Assembly: GCA_038251425.1 (NCBI GenBank)
Contig: JBBSBI010000063.1
Location: 1 to 25,349, forward strand
Origin: JBBRRP01 sp038251425
GTDB lineage: Bacteria > Myxococcota_A > Polyangia > Polyangiales > Polyangiaceae
Direction: 5' to 3'
DNA length: 25,349 nucleotides
Shown here: piece after piece, positions 16,807 to 24,159 of the stretch
Layout of the letters: each line of letters opens with the position of its first letter
How positions within the stretch are numbered: position 1 is the first letter of the stretch
Notes under the pieces: model-generated
Seen by the model: the letters and a program-made list of their open reading frames with translations, nothing else
Told to the model about the DNA's origin: nothing
The model's database searches: none
Made by a program: the position numbers and the translations under genes

Positions 16807-16907
16807 GGGCATGTTCCCCGCGCGTACTTTTTCGCCATATTTCCCACTACTGACTGCCGATAACAGCTATTCGGTGCGGGCGACCCGCTACCTGTCCCGT
16901 TGAGAAG

Positions 16908-16937
16908 GGCATAGCTAGAGCGCTGTTGCTGCGTCAA
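16908..16937 (-). promoter_or_regulatory. Candidate sigma-70-type promoter of the 12-gene operon
   Basis: On the minus strand TTGACG (16932-16937) is followed after 18 bp by TATGCC (16908-16913). The -35 box is good; the -10 box is weak. It would give a leader of roughly 95 nt before the ATG at 16806, containing a small hairpin with GCGGG/CCCGC arms around 16876-16888. This is the only candidate promoter I found upstream of a run of genes otherwise separated by 0-42 bp. No operator repeat stands out. Confidence 0.35.
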
Positions 16938-17585
16938 CAATTTTCGATGCTTGAGTGCATGATTTGCTTGCGGCTGTCCATCACTAGTCAGTGCGCGATA
17001 ACCCTATAACATTCCGTATCACTCCACTTTAGAGGACTTCCAATGCTTGGTCGAACGCTCGAGTGCGGCCGCGAGGAGCGCAACAATTGGACATGGCGTT
17101 AGCAACGGTAGACGAGGAACCCTCCGTCGTGATCGACCCTTCGGATTGCTTTTGCTAAACAGTCAGCCAACGAGCACGCGGAGATGCGCTGCTTAGGGGG
17201 GGCCACGCACCACGCTGCAATGCACCGCGTCCTCCCTGGCTTGGTCAAGGATACGGAGAATGCTCGGAAAGCGAAGCCGTGGAACTTAATGGGCGTGCGA
17301 ACGTCGCCCTGCTCGGATGATGTCATCCGCTTCGAGCAGGACCTGCACGATTGCATGCGGCAAGAGGTGGCGAAATCGCTGCGTGTCGGGCTTGCACGCC
17401 AGGGCTCTCACGCACGTCCTTGCGTCGCTTCGCCTTACGACTGACGCTGTATCCCGAGACCCATTCGAAGTTCCGGTTTTCGAAAGCGGCTTGACCCGAC
17501 CTTGCTTCTGTACGGGTGTACGGGCGCAGGCCAAGTTGTGCTATGCACATGACGGGAACGTCATGCGTGACGCAGTTGGGTGAGC
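16938..17585. other. Non-coding stretch between operon promoter and IS3 relic
   Basis: About 650 bp. Short open frames occur on both strands (for example 17184-17444 plus and 17099-17356 minus), but none has a recognisable family, a convincing ribosome-binding site or gene-like neighbours. A direct repeat ATAACcctATAAC at about 16999-17010 is the only local motif I noticed. It may contain relics of genes broken by IS activity, but I cannot assign any. Confidence 0.5.
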
Positions 17586-17980
17586 ATGGCTAACAAACGA
17601 AAGCGCTACTCGACGGAATTCAAGGCTGCTGCGGTTGCTGCTTGCGCGCCACCGGGCCGTGCGGCCAGTCAGGTGGCCAGCGAACTCGGGGTTGCTCCAA
17701 GCATGCTTAGTCGCTGGCACAATGGCAAGCGGCCTGCGCCATGCGTTACGACGCGACCATCTTCGGCGTCGACAATTGCGGCTTCGAAGTCCGCGCATGA
17801 ACGCACACTGCTGCGCACGCTACTCGCGCGCGCTCCGCTCGGTGAATGCGCTCGCTATCTGCTGGTCTTCGGCCTGCAAGACGAGTTCCCGGTCAGCAAC
17901 CTGTGCCACGCGCTCAATGTCTCCCGAAGTGGGTTCTACGCGTGGCGCTCGCGCACGCTTCAGCCTCACGCCACGCCAGC
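17586..17980 (+). pseudogene. IS3-family transposase relic (OrfA start fused to OrfB start)
   Basis: The ATG at 17586 opens with ANKRKRYSTEFKAAAVAA, the typical helix-turn-helix start of an IS3/IS911-type OrfA, running to SMLSRWHNGK. It then loses similarity and resumes with LQDEFPVSNLCHALNVSRSG plus FYAWRSR, which is the start of an IS3 OrfB (normally EFPVxxMCRVLxVSRSGYYAWRSR-like). The OrfA C-terminus and nearly all of OrfB, including the DDE core, are missing. It is an internal-deletion relic, not an active element. I found no clear terminal inverted repeats. Confidence 0.75.
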
Positions 17981-18155
17981 AGAAGGCTCCGGTGTCGGCT
18001 GCACCGGAACGAGCGAGGCGGCCGTTGCGTCTCGAAAGATCACTGGAAATGGGAACGACACTTGCGGCGCTCCCGGCGCCCCGGGCGGGGCGCAAGCTCG
18101 ATCAGCGACAGAGGAGTGTTGAACTCTAATAGGGATTCGCCTAACGATAGCCGCG

Positions 18156-19043
18156 ATGAAGATAGCAGTCATAGGAGCAACTGGGGTGCTCGGTCGAAGC
18201 TTACTGCCAGCACTGGAGGCGCGCGGTCATACAGTTAGGGCATTGTCGCGAACCGCACACGCAAGCATCGTGGCGACGGCCTCCGTTGAGCCAGTCGACT
18301 TCGATTTGCTCGCCTCTGATGCTGCAACTCGGCTTCTGGAGCTGTTGGACGGTTGTGACGTAGCGATTCACGCCGCCACCGCTATACCGAAGGAAATCTC
18401 AACGCCCGGAGCTTGGGATGCGAATACGCGGCTGCGCGTCGAGGGCACCGTTGCTTTGCTGTCCGCGTGTGCAAAGTGTCGCGTTCGTCGCTACCTTCAG
18501 CAGAGTATCACGATGGCTTACCCCGATTGTGGTGAACAGTGGGTCACCGAACCGACTGCGCTCGACTCGAGTGCTTCGCGAAGCAGCATCGCGGGACCAG
18601 TCCTCAGTATGGAGCAAGCGGTACGCTCCGTGCCGGTCCGTGAACTCGAGTGGTCTATCTTGAGGGGAGCATCCTTCATTGGCCCCGGCACATTCGAAAA
18701 GGCGCTCTTATCCCGCGTCAAAGCCAGAAATGCGCCTATCGTTAACGGCGGCGTAAACTACATTGCGCTCGTCCATGTGGAAGACATGGCGCAGGCGGTG
18801 GTGGCGGCGGTCGAGGGAGCGCGAGCTGGCAGCATCTACAACGTGAACGCGGAGCCGATTCGCCAACGCGATTACCTGAATGGCTTAGCGGAACGATTGG
18901 GCGCGTTACCGCCCCTAGAGGTGGACGGATTTCCGGTGCCGTCGTTTCGTTGCTCCACGGAGGCCATCGCGGCTGATCTCGGATGGCGCGCTACACACGG
19001 GATTTGGCCCGCCGCGACCCGCCGCGCCGAGCTTTCTCCCTAA
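18156..19043 (+). CDS. SDR-superfamily NAD-dependent epimerase/dehydratase-like protein
   Basis: A 295-residue extended or atypical SDR. The N-terminus has a clear dinucleotide-binding motif, VIGATGVLG at 5-13, then the usual alternating strands and helices, an AIHAATA segment near 71-77, and a C-terminal half with LVHVEDMAQAVVAAVE and IYNVNAEP, typical of NAD-dependent epimerase/NmrA-like proteins. The catalytic YxxxK is not seen: where it is expected the sequence is SSIAGPVLSMEQAV. It may therefore bind NAD(P) without classical SDR chemistry. The upstream ribosome-binding site is weak. It is transcribed away from the operon, separated from it by an IS relic, so a role in the same pathway is possible but unsupported. 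Its stop overlaps a minus-strand stop at 19040-19042. Confidence 0.82.
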   Translation: MKIAVIGATGVLGRSLLPALEARGHTVRALSRTAHASIVATASVEPVDFDLLASDAATRLLELLDGCDVAIHAATAIPKEISTPGAWDANTRLRVEGTVALLSACAKCRVRRYLQQSITMAYPDCGEQWVTEPTALDSSASRSSIAGPVLSMEQAVRSVPVRELEWSILRGASFIGPGTFEKALLSRVKARNAPIVNGGVNYIALVHVEDMAQAVVAAVEGARAGSIYNVNAEPIRQRDYLNGLAERLGALPPLEVDGFPVPSFRCSTEAIAADLGWRATHGIWPAATRRAELSP

Positions 19044-19264
19044 TGCTCACCCGTTTCCAGCACCTCGACATAGGCAACGTCCCACAGAACGCCATTCGCA
19101 TCGGCATCCAAGTTATTCAGTTTTAGGATTGACCCCGTTGGCAAGCTCCGGGCGAAGGCTTTGCTGCGGTGCCATCCCTCGAGCGTGTCACCGACGAGCA
19201 GCAGTTCGACTAACAGACTCGACCCTCGATATATGTAGGGTTGAACAGGAGAGTGATCGCGAGG
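19040..19264 (-). pseudogene. Possible 3' remnant of an unidentified gene
   Basis: On the minus strand an open frame runs from a TAG (about 19264-19266) to a TAG at 19040-19042 without any ATG. Its translation looks protein-like: it has VGDTLEGWHRSKAFARSLP and ends GVLWDVAYVEVLETGEH, with alternating hydrophobic residues that suggest a beta-rich domain. It faces the SDR gene tail to tail, and its upstream end overlaps the start region of the transporter gene. I do not recognise the family. It could be the C-terminus of a truncated gene, or chance. Confidence 0.3.
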
Positions 19265-20113
19265 TCCTATCTAACCCCGCCTGAATTCGTAACGAAAATG
19301 GTGAACGATGGTGAAGCCAAGATCTTCATGTCTACGCGGGATACTTTGATCCGAGCCACGATGGCCGGAGCGCTCTTGGCGTTGGGCGCGGTCTTCGCGG
19401 TATCCGTGACGGTGCAAACCGGTTCTCCTCTGATCGGGGCGATGCTTTTTCCGGTCGGCTTTTGCATCCTCTATCTGCTCGGCTTCGATCTGCTGACAGG
19501 CGTGTTCGTGCTGAGCCCGCTCGCGCTGATCGACAAACGGCCGGGGGTGACCATCGCTGGAGTTCTGCGGAACTGGGCCTTGGTCTTCTTGGGAAACTTC
19601 GCGGGAGCGCTGCTCGTGGCAATCATGATGGCATACGTGTTCACCTACGGTTTTACGTCCACCGCCGGGCCCGTGGGGGAAAAGATTGCGGGGATCGGTG
19701 TGGCACGCACGCTCGGCTACGCCTCCCACGGCGTTGGAGGCTGGTTTACCATCTTGGTGCGCGGGATGCTGTGCAACTGGATGGTCTCGACCGGCGTCGT
19801 CGGTGCAATGCTCTCGACCAACGTGAGCGGCAAGGTCATTGCGATGTGGATGCCGATCATGCTGTTCTTTTTCATGACTTTCGAGCACTCCGTCGTGAAT
19901 ATGTTTTTGTTCCCGTCGGCGTTGATCCTAGGCGGCAAGTTTTCCATCGCCGACTACTTCATTTGGAATGAAATCCCGACGGTTCTCGGGAATATGCTGG
20001 GTGGAATCGCCTTCACGGGATTGACCCTGTACACCACACATATGCGGACGGCGTCGAAACGCTCGCGCAAATCCGCTACCGCCGCGGCGCTAAGCCCGGC
20101 TGCCGGCGAATAG
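19241..20113 (+). CDS. Formate/nitrite transporter (FNT) family channel
   Basis: Up to 290 residues, six predicted membrane helices, FocA/NirC family: pentameric channels for small monovalent anions. Typical sequence includes FVTKMVNDGEAKIFMSTRDT at the cytoplasmic N-terminus, FPVGFCILYLLGFDLLTG, RNWALVFLGNFAGA, and the central histidine in FEHSVVNMFLFP that with a conserved lysine (GEKIAG) gates the pore. The start is unclear. The frame opens with TTG at 19241; GTG at 19253 has AGGAGA directly against it, too close for normal use; the ATG at 19298 would cut into the conserved N-terminus. The substrate (formate, nitrite, lactate or other) cannot be told from sequence. It looks like a general metabolism gene, not part of the cluster. 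Confidence 0.88.
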   Translation: MNRRVIARSYLTPPEFVTKMVNDGEAKIFMSTRDTLIRATMAGALLALGAVFAVSVTVQTGSPLIGAMLFPVGFCILYLLGFDLLTGVFVLSPLALIDKRPGVTIAGVLRNWALVFLGNFAGALLVAIMMAYVFTYGFTSTAGPVGEKIAGIGVARTLGYASHGVGGWFTILVRGMLCNWMVSTGVVGAMLSTNVSGKVIAMWMPIMLFFFMTFEHSVVNMFLFPSALILGGKFSIADYFIWNEIPTVLGNMLGGIAFTGLTLYTTHMRTASKRSRKSATAAALSPAAGE

Positions 20114-20446
20114 CAGAAGCTCTCGCGCAAATCGGCGGCAGCGTGATCGTGAAAAGCGCGGGCGCGATTGTTGAATCGCACTTGATCCGCGCCCGCGGAA
20201 AACCACCGCGGCCACCATCCGCGGGCGCCGCGGTCGCGGGATGCGCAAGCGAACCGAGTAAGGTCGGGGCTGGCTCGGTGGGGATAGGAAGCGGGGAGTG
20301 GCGGTTGCCGGCTGCTCTCGCGTTGCGCCCGCCCGTGCCTCAAGCCGTTCCATAGCTCCGTTTCCAGCCCCCGCCCGGCACGCATGCAGCGTGCGGATTT
20401 CAGGCACTACGCGCTCCTGTTCACTTCTCGACGAGAGCTATGGGAC
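20114..20446. other. Gene-free GC-rich spacer
   Basis: No credible reading frame. It is very GC-rich in the middle and holds the inverted repeat at 20157-20197. It separates the plus-strand transporter gene from the convergent minus-strand hypothetical gene, so it is an intergenic terminator region. Confidence 0.55.
20157..20197. terminator. GC-rich inverted repeat, possible terminator
   Basis: The arms CGCGGGCGCG (20157-20166) and CGCGCCCGCG (20188-20197) are perfectly complementary over 10 bp with a 21-nt loop. It lies 44 bp after the transporter stop. There is no T-run on the plus strand; AAAA before the left arm gives only a short T-run on the minus strand. A transcription-termination role for the convergent genes is plausible but unproven. 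Confidence 0.4.
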
Positions 20447-21160
20447 CTATCGATCGCGGTAGGGACGGACCGCGTCCGCCAATTCTTCCAGCGCGGGAGG
20501 TGGTGTCGACCGAGCGTTGACCTTGTAGCGACCGAGCACTTCGAGCACTAGTGACAAACTCCGAATCGACCGCTCCAGCGTTTCCTCGACGTACTCGTAC
20601 TCTTCGGCTGATAGAGCACTCCCGTCCGTGGAGTCCTCGATCACTTCGCTGCTCCGAATTAAACGCTCAAGTGCCGAGGCATAGGCAACGGCGCGCGGCT
20701 TCACGCGACGCCCGGCACTGCGCGCGGGCGTCAGGCCGCGCGATTCGGTCTCCAACCGCTGCACACTCCAGCGCTCCCGATCCGCGGCCGCCAGCAGCCG
20801 ACTTTGATCTTCCGCGCGGAGCCGGAGCACGACACGCAGGTGACTCGCGTCAAGGCACTTCCAACGGTTGACGACATTCAATCGCTCGCAAATCTCAAAG
20901 GTGGCGACGCAGCGATACAACGCCGAGGCGCTCATCGGCAACTGAGGGTGACTCGCTAAACTACGAAACGAGCTGGTTTTCGGGCCACGTGAGCGCCAGG
21001 CGTCCACGTCCCCCGCGTAGAAATAGTGAACAATCAAGCTTCCGACGCGAATGGCGTAGTCCAGCGTGCTCTGTCGTGCGATCTCATGCAGCTTCCTTAC
21101 TACGAGACGCATCTCGTCGGGAGAAACGTCCTCCTCGCTCACCTCCAACTCTCTGGTCAT
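20447..21160 (-). CDS. Hypothetical protein, helix-rich, possibly DNA-binding
   Basis: A 237-residue soluble, charged, mostly helical protein. The ATG at 21160 has a strong GGAGGAG 5 nt upstream; a longer frame to 21250 lacks this. The middle (ASHPQLPMSASALYRCVATF) is followed by EICERL and then SHLRVVLRLRAEDQSRLLAAA. This reads like the short helix-turn-helix segments of plasmid or phage-type proteins related in layout to DUF1016/DUF3102. The C-terminal third (AEEYEYVEETLERSIRSL) is a likely coiled coil. I recall similar hypothetical proteins from myxobacteria but cannot name a family. It stands alone, between spacer DNA and IS scar. The function is unknown. Confidence 0.7.
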   Translation of the reverse strand: MTRELEVSEEDVSPDEMRLVVRKLHEIARQSTLDYAIRVGSLIVHYFYAGDVDAWRSRGPKTSSFRSLASHPQLPMSASALYRCVATFEICERLNVVNRWKCLDASHLRVVLRLRAEDQSRLLAAADRERWSVQRLETESRGLTPARSAGRRVKPRAVAYASALERLIRSSEVIEDSTDGSALSAEEYEYVEETLERSIRSLSLVLEVLGRYKVNARSTPPPALEELADAVRPYRDR

Positions 21161-21997
21161 TAGCACTCCTCCCCGTCCGTCCCATTGCCCGCGTGAATGA
21201 AGGAAGCACCTCATGATAACTGCAGCGTTAGGGCAGGTCAAGGCTGCCACTTCGCGAAACAGGTTTCAAGGGTCGCGATCGCGCCGACTCGCGACCCTTG
21301 CAGCGCTCGGTGCTGTTTCCACGTGGCAACATCAGGCCTGTCGCACAACGCATAGCATCGCGCACAGCGGACATACCCGCGGCGGCTTCCGCCGATCCCG
21401 TCGCGCGGTAGCGGTCGCCAGACTTCGTTCGGTCGAGCAATGATTGGACGTTGCCCTTCAGATTCACTGCGTACTGTGGTCTGCCATCAACTCCCGCAGT
21501 CCCGTTGGGCACCGTTACCGCCAGTTGCACTGACTCTAGCGCTTTCACTACTTGGGAGAGCGGCGATGCAGGCTGAATTCCAGGTAATCCTGGAGTGGCT
21601 CCTAGCACCTGAAAAGCACGACCTAAGCACCACGTGGGACGGATGCCGAGTGGGATCCTTCTGGTAGGCATCCTCAGAACAACTAGGCGTGACCATCACT
21701 GGGCGTTGACTTGGTATGAAACGGAGTGCACCCGGGGAACTCGACGGGCTTGATAGCGCGGAACAGTCCCCGACTTCATCTCAGAGGTCTGTTAAGACCC
21801 TACTTACCGTAACAGCGAGCGCCGCACCCAGTACCCCCTGCGCCACACACCAACAAAAACCTGCTTTGATGTTCCCACCTTTTTTGTTCCATGAATCAGT
21901 CTTTCATTAGCCATAAAAAAAGACTCCACGCAAGTTGAAAACAGCCAAGCCATATGATTTCGCAAATTCGGATTAACCCTTGAAACAACGGGGTGTC
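21161..21997. other. Gene-poor stretch with hairpins
   Basis: About 840 bp with no gene I can support. A minus-strand frame (21228-21671) and several plus-strand frames are open but show no family features and lack good ribosome-binding sites. It contains the perfect hairpin at 21268-21301 and a weaker inverted repeat AGTCTTT/AAAGACT at 21898-21904 and 21919-21925. Base composition drops to more A/T-rich around 21780-21990, unlike the neighbouring genes. Confidence 0.5.
21268..21301. repeat. Perfect 12-bp-stem hairpin
   Basis: CAAGGGTCGCGA (21268-21279) pairs perfectly with TCGCGACCCTTG (21290-21301) across a 10-nt loop. No T-run follows on either strand. It lies about 110 bp upstream of the hypothetical gene's start codon at 21160, so it could be a terminator for lost upstream genes, a regulator site, or a mobile-element end. 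Confidence 0.85.
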
Positions 21998-22237
21998 ATG
22001 ACGACAGCAATCCGAAGTCGCGTATGTGAGTTTGTTCATTTGCTCCAGCTCGATCTGGCTGAACTGAAGCACACGGGACCTCGTAAACGCTCGGCGGAGC
22101 GGATTCTGCGTGGCTGCACCGGAAGGGCTTCGTCGGGCCGCGCGCTGCGGGACACGAGGATCGCTGGTCTGCCGCGCCCAAAACCCGTTGTGTCCAAAAA
22201 AGCATCGCGTGCGCCTCAAGCGGCCAACCGGGTGTAG
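21998..22237 (+). pseudogene. Possible small or truncated open frame
   Basis: The ATG at 21998 with GGGGTG upstream opens a 79-residue frame whose first half (RSRVCEFVHLLQLDLAELK) looks like an amphipathic helix; the second half is basic and low in complexity. The frame ends at TAG 22235-22237, inside the IS end copy, so any original gene would have been cut by that insertion. No family is recognised and it may be chance. Confidence 0.22.
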
Positions 22238-22325
22238 AAGTGAGCAACCCACCGAGACGAGCGCGGCGTTGGATGGTGTCGGAGGTCGCGTTATCGTTGC
22301 CTGGCTCCGGCTTTGGGTGAATGAG
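22216..22325 (-). mobile_element. 3'-end relic of the same IS as at 148-1239
   Basis: 22220-22325 matches 148-254 over about 106 bp with two substitutions and one deleted T, in the same orientation. On the minus strand it encodes the transposase tail from LIHPKPEPGN to RARLGGLL. After correcting the 1-bp deletion it continues FYTRLAA and stops at TGA 22216-22218, which is probably the natural end of the protein. Similarity ends sharply at GAG (254 and 22325), so the rest of the element is missing here. Confidence 0.9.
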
Positions 22326-22675
22326 CTCAGCTCCGCATGGGGTCGCGGTGACTGCTCCTTGAGCTTCGGTGACGTGGTGAGCTGGGTCAGAGTGCTGTCG
22401 GCTAGGTGGCCTGCTCTTTGGTTTCTGTTTCTGTCCGTTGGTCTCCGGCAACGCGCCCGCATTGCGGTTTCCGACGTCGCCGAAGTCACGATCGGAGGCT
22501 GGGACAAGGCCGGCGAGGGCGAGCTGTTGGCCGTGGTCCAGGGCGCCGCCAACGTGCGGCTCGCGTTTCGGACGCCCGCGAACGTTCGCCCCGACGCTCA
22601 TCGAGACTTTCGGAGAGTGGCCAACGCTCCTCTACTCAAGAGTCGACGGTGAAGAGCACCGATGTCGATAGTCGT
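22326..22675. other. Unassigned DNA between IS relic and beta-barrel relic
   Basis: Open frames exist on both strands, but none continues convincingly into the flanking recognisable segments and none shows family features. It may contain the frameshifted middle of the gene whose 3' end lies at 22676-22987, or further IS debris. Confidence 0.4.
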
Positions 22676-22987
22676 TGTCCGGGCCGGCTTTACGCGGGTG
22701 CCCACGCCGGGACGGACATCACCCCTGCGCTGAGCGCCAGCCTGGGTCCAGAGGTCAGCCATGACAACGCAGAACGCTGGCATGGCAAGATCCGCCAGGA
22801 TGGCCTCTTGGGGCGCACGGAACTCTTAGGCGCGCTACGCGTTGGCTACCAGCTCGGCCTCACAGAACTGAGTGTTTCGCTCCGTGTGCCCCTGTGGCGG
22901 CGGCTACTCGAAGGCAGCGAACCCGCGGGTGACTTTCAGAATCCGGCGATTATTTCGTTCGCGGTGACTCAGTCAGCTTCAGATTAA
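22676..22987 (+). pseudogene. 3' remnant of a probable outer-membrane beta-barrel protein gene
   Basis: The last about 100 codons of a plus-strand frame ending in TAA at 22985-22987 read as alternating polar/hydrophobic strands: LYAGAHAGTDITPALSASLG, then ELLGALRVGYQLG, TELSVSLRVPLW and PAIISFAVTQ. This is typical of the closing strands of an outer-membrane barrel. No start codon or signal peptide is found upstream; the sequence becomes unrelated before the IS relic. The gene was probably truncated by the IS event at 22216-22325. It is convergent with the acyltransferase gene, 7 bp away. Confidence 0.5.
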
Positions 22988-22994
22988 CCCCTAC

Positions 22995-24143
22995 TCAACG
23001 AGCCTTCAACACGCGCTCCGCCTGGGCCTCAGCGATATGTTGCGCGATGCTGGCTCGCTCTCGGACAACAAAATCGCCCACCGCACGTGCGAGCACCGGA
23101 TGCACCAAATAGTGCAAAGAATCTGTAGCTGTTGGCTCAAAGCCTCGAGCTAACTTGTGCTCCCCACCGGCTCCGGGCTCAAACACTTTCAGCCCCCGCG
23201 CGATGCAATCTTCAATGCCCGAATAGAAGCAAACCTCGAAATGGAGAAACGGCCGCTCCGCACGTGCTCCCCAATACCGCCCAAATAAGGCATCTTTGCC
23301 GAGAAAATTGAACGCACCACCGATCGGCTCGCCCTTCTCCCAGGCCATCACGATATGCAGCTGCTCCGGCATTTGTTCACACACCGCTAGGAAAAGCTCG
23401 CGTGAGAGGTAGTGCCGACCGTAATAGTGCTTGGTCACTGTATCGGCGTAAAACTCGTACATCGCGTGGGCGACCTGCTCGGTGATGCTCGGGCCCGTGT
23501 GGATCTTGAGTTCAATCCCGGCCTCACGCACCTCACGGCGTTCACGTCGGATTTGGTGTCGGCGCTTCGCGCTAAAGCGGGATAAGAAATCATCAAAGTT
23601 CTTGTACCCCGCGTTGAGCCAATGGAATTGCAGACCCTGGCGATGCAAGAGACCTCCCTGCACGAGCCCCTCACGCTGTGTGCGGTTCGGGAAAAGAACG
23701 TGCGCAGAAGAACACTGCAACGGCTCCACGAGGCCCCGCAACCCCTCCGCGAACATGGCCAAGAGCAACGCTTCGTCCACACCCTTACGCACCAACAGCC
23801 GCCGACCGGAAGCTGGGGTGAACGGCACCGCAACTAACAGCTTCGGATAGTAGGCAACACCCAAGCGCTGCTGGGAAAGCTCAGCCCAGCTGTAATCGAA
23901 AACGAATTCGCCTTGACTGTTGCCCTTCAAATAGGCGGGCGCAGCGGCCACCAACGCCCCCTCCTCCCAAATCGAAATGTGCGACGGCTGCCAGCCTCGT
24001 TCGGGGGCCACGCATTTCGTCTTTTCGAGCAGTGAAAGCCAAGTGTAAGCCAAAAAGGGCGGATCCTCGGGCGCCAGCAGCGAATCCCACGCGGCTTGGC
24101 CGATCTCATCGAGGCTCCCATGTGTTCTCAACTCAAAGGCCAT
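22995..24143 (-). CDS. COG3146-type N-acyltransferase (peptidogalycan biosynthesis/recognition family, FemAB-like GNAT)
   Basis: A 382-residue cytoplasmic protein of the COG3146/DUF482 family, a double-GNAT fold related to FemAB. The strongest signature is in the C-terminal half: HFEVCFYSGIEDCIARGL, followed by VFEPGAGGEHKLARGFEPT, which is nearly diagnostic. The N-terminus (WDSLLAPEDPPFLAYTWL) and FNFLGKDALFGRYWGA also fit. The real substrate of this family is not established to my knowledge. The ATG at 24143 has GGAGG about 9 nt upstream and lies 16 bp after the phospholipase-D gene stop; a longer frame to 24260 would overlap that gene and is unlikely. The two genes form an operon, probably envelope-related backbone and not part of the biosynthetic cluster. 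Confidence 0.88.
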   Translation of the reverse strand: MAFELRTHGSLDEIGQAAWDSLLAPEDPPFLAYTWLSLLEKTKCVAPERGWQPSHISIWEEGALVAAAPAYLKGNSQGEFVFDYSWAELSQQRLGVAYYPKLLVAVPFTPASGRRLLVRKGVDEALLLAMFAEGLRGLVEPLQCSSAHVLFPNRTQREGLVQGGLLHRQGLQFHWLNAGYKNFDDFLSRFSAKRRHQIRRERREVREAGIELKIHTGPSITEQVAHAMYEFYADTVTKHYYGRHYLSRELFLAVCEQMPEQLHIVMAWEKGEPIGGAFNFLGKDALFGRYWGARAERPFLHFEVCFYSGIEDCIARGLKVFEPGAGGEHKLARGFEPTATDSLHYLVHPVLARAVGDFVVRERASIAQHIAEAQAERVLKAR

Positions 24144-24159
24144 CGCACCGCCTCCAACC

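Noticed and set aside
1522..17000. Hidden carrier protein or small peptide precursor gene in the operon
   Set aside because: Gaps between genes are 0-42 bp, leaving no room, and no carrier-type serine motif stood out within short frames.
17099..17444. Overlapping short frames on both strands upstream of the IS3 relic
   Set aside because: No recognisable domain, no start signals and mutually overlapping; could be gene debris but cannot be supported.
19271..19888. 205-residue minus-strand frame opposite the transporter gene
   Set aside because: It is the shadow of a clear FNT-family gene and its translation is a low-complexity His/Arg/Glu-rich string.
21228..21671. 147-residue minus-strand frame
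   Set aside because: Parts look protein-like, but there is no ribosome-binding site or recognised domain, and the frame spans the perfect hairpin; not strong enough to call.
22406..22987. Single 193-residue plus-strand gene
   Set aside because: Only the last about 100 codons look like protein; the first half is Arg/Ser-rich and unlike the rest, so I annotate just the 3' remnant.
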